The notes under the pieces were generated by a model that saw only the letters and a program-made list of their open reading frames with translations, searched no databases and had not been told where the DNA came from. From Pseudodesulfovibrio pelocollis (lineage in GTDB: Bacteria; Desulfobacterota; Desulfovibrionia; Desulfovibrionales; Desulfovibrionaceae): DNA of 49,998 nt. Made by a program: the position numbers and the translations under genes. This document shows, piece after piece, positions 46,993 through 49,998 of this stretch. The stretch's first letter is position 1. Each line of letters starts with the position of its first letter. Location: NCBI RefSeq assembly GCF_030282845.1, contig NZ_JASTWE010000028.1, positions 1 through 49,998 of the forward strand. The letters run 5' to 3'.

Positions 46993-48264
46993 ATGTCCGT
47001 GCCGAAAATGAATCTGTCGCAGCTTGAACCGGGCATGATCCTGGCCGATGACCTGACCACGACCGAGGGGCGCATGCTCCTGCCCCGCGGGGCCATGCTC
47101 ACCGAGGCGCACATCCGCACCTGCCGGGTCTGGGGCGTGGTGGAGGCCGACATCCAGGGCGACGAGGACGAAACCGACGACCGCTTCACCTCCTTTGACC
47201 AGATCCACCCCGAGGTACTCGACGCCTGCAAGATCATGGCGGCCCAGCGCTTTGTGCTCAACAACGCCCAGCGGCCCGCTGTCAGGGAGATGGCCCGGCT
47301 CTACGTGCTGCATCAGGCGCGCGGGCTTGGGCCCGAGCAGGCGCGCTGGATGGTGACCACCTGCCAGCACGACGACGCGGTGGACATCTTCGCCCCGCCG
47401 CCCACCAGCGAAGCGGGCATCAATCCCGAGGCCGTGGTGCGCCAGGAGATGGAGCTTGCCTCGCTACCCAACATCTTTTTCCAGATCACCGAAAGCCTGA
47501 ACAATCCGCGCAGCTCCGCTTCCTATGTGGCCGAGGTCATCAGCAAGGACGTGGCCCTCTCGGCCAGGCTGCTCAAGATGGTCAACACCCCCTTCTACGG
47601 CTTCCCCAGCCGGATCGACACCCTGTCCCGGGCCGTGACCATCGTGGGCACCAACCAGCTGACCAACCTGGCCCTTGGCGTGTCGGTCATCGCGGCCTTT
47701 GACGGCGTGCCCGAGGAATTCTTCACCCTCAAGGAGTTCTGGCTCCACTCGGTGACCTGCGGCATCTTGGCCCGGCTGCTGGCTGGCCGCGCCGGACTGG
47801 GCGGCGACGAGAAGTTCTTCGTGGCCGGACTGCTCCACGACATCGGGCGGCTGGTCATGCTCAAGAACCACCTCAAGGCGTCCATCGAGGTGCTGCGCCC
47901 GGCCAAGGTGGGGCGGCGCGGGCTGGTGGACGTGGAGCGCGCGGTCTGGGGCTGCACCCATGCCGACATCGGCGGCCGGATGCTCAAGAGCTGGGGGCTG
48001 CCCCCCTTCCTCGAGGTGCTGGTCCACCATCACCACACGCCCATGGAGGCGTCCATGCCCGTGGAGGCGGCGGTGGTCCATGTGGCCGACTTCATGACCC
48101 ACGGCATCGGCATCGGCTCAAGCGGCGCCTCGCTGGTACCGGAGCTTGACGAGCGGGCGTGGAAACGGCTCGGCCTGAGCGAGGCGGACATGCCCGAGAT
48201 CGTGCGCCAGGCCGAGCGCCAGGCCGGGGATGTCATGGCCGCCTTCTTCCCCGACGAGCAATAG
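46993..48264 (+). CDS. HDOD-domain signalling protein
   Basis: A 423-residue protein. An N-terminal domain of about 150 residues (LEPGMILADDLTTTEGRMLLPRGAMLTEAHI, similar to the front of HD-GYP proteins) is followed by an HDOD domain (about 155-400), with LPNIFFQITESLNNPRSSASYVAEVISKDVALSARLLKMVNT and the degenerate HD motif GLLHDIGRLVML. HDOD proteins take part in cyclic-di-GMP and stress signalling without known catalysis. The start is uncertain: GGGGAGG abuts the ATG at 46993, while the GTG at 46999 has better spacing. It is divergent from sfsA. Confidence 0.88.
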   Translation: MSVPKMNLSQLEPGMILADDLTTTEGRMLLPRGAMLTEAHIRTCRVWGVVEADIQGDEDETDDRFTSFDQIHPEVLDACKIMAAQRFVLNNAQRPAVREMARLYVLHQARGLGPEQARWMVTTCQHDDAVDIFAPPPTSEAGINPEAVVRQEMELASLPNIFFQITESLNNPRSSASYVAEVISKDVALSARLLKMVNTPFYGFPSRIDTLSRAVTIVGTNQLTNLALGVSVIAAFDGVPEEFFTLKEFWLHSVTCGILARLLAGRAGLGGDEKFFVAGLLHDIGRLVMLKNHLKASIEVLRPAKVGRRGLVDVERAVWGCTHADIGGRMLKSWGLPPFLEVLVHHHHTPMEASMPVEAAVVHVADFMTHGIGIGSSGASLVPELDERAWKRLGLSEADMPEIVRQAERQAGDVMAAFFPDEQ

Positions 48265-48270
48265 CCCCGG

Positions 48271-48885
48271 TCACTCTCCCGCTTTTGGCCACCCTCTGCC
48301 CGGAGTGTTGACGGCCGCAAGCACCTTCTCCCCCTCGCCCTCGTAGGCCGTGCGCTCCTCCCGGGGCGTGGGTCGCGTCACCGACGACCAGACGCCGGGC
48401 TGCGGCTCAGGGCCCTTGCGGGCCTCGACGCTGGGCTCGGTGTCGGCCATGGCCGGGGTCCTGCGGATGTCCACGCCCGGCACGGGCGCGCTGAACTCGA
48501 TGGGGATGTTGTTGGGGTCAAAGGCGTAGATGGAGTGGATGAAGCCGTGGTCCACCACCTCGGAGCACCAGAACCCGGCCGCTTCGAGTTTGTCCTTGAT
48601 CTCCCACAGGTCGTCCTCGCCCGCCACGCCAAAGGAGACGTGATCGAAACAGACCGGCCCCCGGACCGGGAAGCCGTGATCGCGCTCGGGCACAGGCTCG
48701 ATGCCCGGCCACTCGAAAAAGGCGATCATGTCCTGGTCGGAAATCTCAAGGAAATAATGGCGGTAGCCGGGATGGCCCAGCCCGGCCACCAGACGCATGC
48801 CCAGGAGATCGCGCCAGAAGCGCAGGGTGGCGTCCATGTCGCCGGTGACCATGGCCAGATGATTGATGCCTGTGTAGGTGGGCAT
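48271..48885 (-). CDS. VOC/glyoxalase-superfamily protein
   Basis: A 204-residue protein with a vicinal-oxygen-chelate fold in two beta-alpha-beta-beta-beta units: GINHLAMVTGDMDATLRFWRDLLGMRLV in the first, and CFDHVSFGVAGEDDLWEIKDKLEAAGF with IYAFDPNNIPIEFSAPV in the second. Metal ligands are probably the two early His and the Glu in IEFS. The last 60 residues are a charged, Pro-rich tail of low complexity with no family. AGAGGAGCG precedes the ATG. It may be a dioxygenase, isomerase or resistance protein; nothing decides between them. Confidence 0.85.
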   Translation of the reverse strand: MPTYTGINHLAMVTGDMDATLRFWRDLLGMRLVAGLGHPGYRHYFLEISDQDMIAFFEWPGIEPVPERDHGFPVRGPVCFDHVSFGVAGEDDLWEIKDKLEAAGFWCSEVVDHGFIHSIYAFDPNNIPIEFSAPVPGVDIRRTPAMADTEPSVEARKGPEPQPGVWSSVTRPTPREERTAYEGEGEKVLAAVNTPGRGWPKAGE

Positions 48886-48950
48886 GACGCTCCTCTTGGC
48901 TCGGGGTGGGGTCGGGCGGCCAGATTCGGCGGCCGGCTCGGGCGGCTCAA

Positions 48951-49442
48951 TCAGGCTGGCTGGGCCTTGCCCTCCTCGATGGCCCGTTCGCGCTGGCGCA
49001 TCTCGCGCCGCAGTTCGGCCTCGCGGTGGCGGCGCTGGGCCGTGGGGGTGTCCAGCAGCAGGGGCGGCACGGGCATGGGCTTGCCGTTGTCGTCCAGGGC
49101 CACAAAGGTGAGGTAGGCTGAATTGGTGTGGCGCACCTCGCCGGTGCGCAGATTCTCTGCCTCCACGCGCACGCCGATCTCCATGCTGGAGCGGCCCACA
49201 TGGTTGAGGCTGGCCTTGAAGGTGAGCAGCTCGCCCATGTAGGCGGGCAGCTTGAAGGCCATGCGGTCGATGGACACCGTGACCACGTTGCCGCGCGTGT
49301 GGCGCTTGGCCACCACGCCCGCCGTGGTGTCGATGTGGCGCAGGATGACGCCGCCGTGCAGGTTGCCCGCCGGGTTGGCGTCCTGGGGCAGCACCAGATG
49401 GGTCATGATGACCTCGGATTCCTTGGCCGATTTCGGCTTCAT
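48951..49442 (-). CDS. Acyl-CoA thioesterase of the YciA/hotdog family
   Basis: A 163-residue hotdog-fold enzyme. The signature PQDANPAGNLHGGVILRHIDTTAG carries the conserved Asn, His and Asp, followed by TVSIDRMAFKLPAYMGELLTFKA. Members cleave acyl-CoA. The C-terminal 35 residues are charged and helical (REAELRREMRQRERAIEEG), longer than in YciA. Its ATG overlaps the stop of the small upstream gene, and a 65-base gap precedes the VOC gene. Confidence 0.9.
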   Translation of the reverse strand: MKPKSAKESEVIMTHLVLPQDANPAGNLHGGVILRHIDTTAGVVAKRHTRGNVVTVSIDRMAFKLPAYMGELLTFKASLNHVGRSSMEIGVRVEAENLRTGEVRHTNSAYLTFVALDDNGKPMPVPPLLLDTPTAQRRHREAELRREMRQRERAIEEGKAQPA

Positions 49443-49687
49443 GCCTGTTCTCCCTTGCTTTTTCCGTACTGGACCCGCGCCTCCCAGACCAGCTTGCCCA
49501 CCTTGCGGCCCAGGTCGGCCTGGCGGGCGCGCATGAGCGCCTCTCCCGCCTCAGCGTTGCCCTGCTGCCTGAGCAGGGTGGCGGATTCGAGATCGCGCAG
49601 GTGTTTCTCGCACTCGTGGATGAGGGCTGAGAGGTTCAGCGTCTCAAGCTCCCTTGGCACACGGACAGAGCGCACTTTTCTGCTCAT
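49439..49687 (-). CDS. Small hypothetical protein
   Basis: An 82-residue, mainly helical and charged protein starting MSRKVRSVRVPRELETLNLSALIHECEKHLRDLESATLLRQ in outline. No family recognised, no signal peptide, no membrane segment. ATG at 49687 was chosen because GGGAGGCCCAG precedes it. Its TGA overlaps the thioesterase ATG, so the pair should be translationally coupled. Confidence 0.7.
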   Translation of the reverse strand: MSRKVRSVRVPRELETLNLSALIHECEKHLRDLESATLLRQQGNAEAGEALMRARQADLGRKVGKLVWEARVQYGKSKGEQA

Positions 49688-49807
49688 CTGGGCCTCCCCT
49701 GATTTCACGGTGTCATGCATTTTGATGACAGAGCGTGGCGCGCGGTGTCAAGCGGACGGGGGCTATGCCAAGAGCCTCTGGTGCGCTCTGTCGAGAGCCT
49801 CCGGCGG

Positions 49808-49954
49808 CCCCTTCGGGGAGACCAGGGCGCTGCCCTGGACCCGCCAGGGGCCTAAGGCCCCTGGACCCCAGGGTTGCGGTTTGAAGCCGAAAAAACGGGC
49901 GAGACCGCATTCCCCGCTCCGGGGTCGTTCGCCGTTTTTTCGGCTTCAAACCGC
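49808..49954. repeat. Cluster of GC-rich hairpins, probable intergenic repeat
   Basis: Four inverted repeats lie in 147 bases: CCCC-TTC-GGGG (49808-49818), CCAGGGC-GCT-GCCCTGG (49822-49838), CCAGGGGCC-TAA-GGCCCCTGG (49844-49864), and a 23-bp perfect pair at 49876-49898 and 49932-49954 whose arms carry a six-base A run. A smaller CCCC/GGGG hairpin is nested in the last loop. No coding frame was supported between 49688 and the window end. Similar GC-rich hairpin blocks are common between genes in Desulfovibrio-like genomes, from memory. Confidence 0.65.
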
Positions 49955-49998
49955 GGGGGATGTCTGTCTGTGCACTGGTCAACAAGCCGTGGTTCGGC

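Noticed and set aside
1-49998. CRISPR arrays, rRNA and tRNA genes
   Set aside because: No regularly spaced repeats, no rRNA-like stretches and no cloverleaf with conserved tRNA boxes were seen in the gene-free gaps.

Overview
This 50 kb window is GC-rich bacterial chromosome. The gene content fits a sulfate-reducing member of the Desulfovibrionaceae (Desulfovibrio or Pseudodesulfovibrio type): two respiratory molybdoenzyme loci with TorD-like chaperones, several rhodaneses, a flavodiiron protein, a MqnP-like prenyltransferase of the futalosine menaquinone route, MetX/MetW methionine synthesis, and dispersed palindromic repeats. The taxonomic call is inference from content. No rRNA, tRNA, CRISPR array, transposase or phage gene was seen.

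Region 1 (1-6.5 kb). The 3' tail of a catalytic subunit is followed by a four-cluster ferredoxin subunit, an NrfD-type membrane subunit and a TorD-like chaperone. The ferredoxin subunit most resembles ArrB-type arsenate reductase subunits. Next comes a self-contained arsR cassette: an ArsR repressor with its operator over a good promoter, an ArsP/YraQ-like permease, a small CPKC thioredoxin, a DGC-domain protein, an exported CIPC thioredoxin and a CcdA-like electron carrier.

Region 2 (6.5-10.4 kb). A large subtilisin/P-domain/RTX protease, probably exported by type I secretion, and the GTPase Era.

Region 3 (10.4-18.1 kb) is the most interesting part. A CsoR-family repressor has two cysteines but lacks the copper-binding histidine, so it looks like the persulfide sensor CstR. 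Beside it are a TorD-like chaperone and a six-gene operon on the opposite strand: monohaem cytochrome c, Tat-exported molybdopterin oxidoreductase, ferredoxin subunit, cytochrome b, a triple-rhodanese protein and a rhodanese-thioredoxin fusion. Two perfect ATACCC-N5-GGGTAT inverted repeats lie at the operon promoter, one of them between the -35 and -10. Read together, this looks like a sulfane-sulfur-sensing, periplasmic sulfur-compound respiration module.

Region 4 (18.4-32 kb). Metallophosphoesterase, MetF, a DksA-like zinc-finger protein, a PHP-glycosyltransferase fusion, an AT-rich orphan membrane protein, a histone-deacetylase-like enzyme paired with a hydantoinase/oxoprolinase, two small proteins, a heptosyltransferase, a DsrE-like protein, a flavodiiron protein and a 3D-domain protein.

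Region 5 (32-50 kb). An amidohydrolase-pyrB-pyrC-HD-protein operon, a DMT-type transporter, the MqnP-like prenyltransferase, MscS, a membrane-anchored rhodanese, metX-metW, two tandem pseudo-receiver/TPR paralogues, an EamA transporter, SfsA, an HDOD protein, a VOC protein, an acyl-CoA thioesterase and a small hypothetical protein. The window ends in a cluster of GC-rich hairpins.
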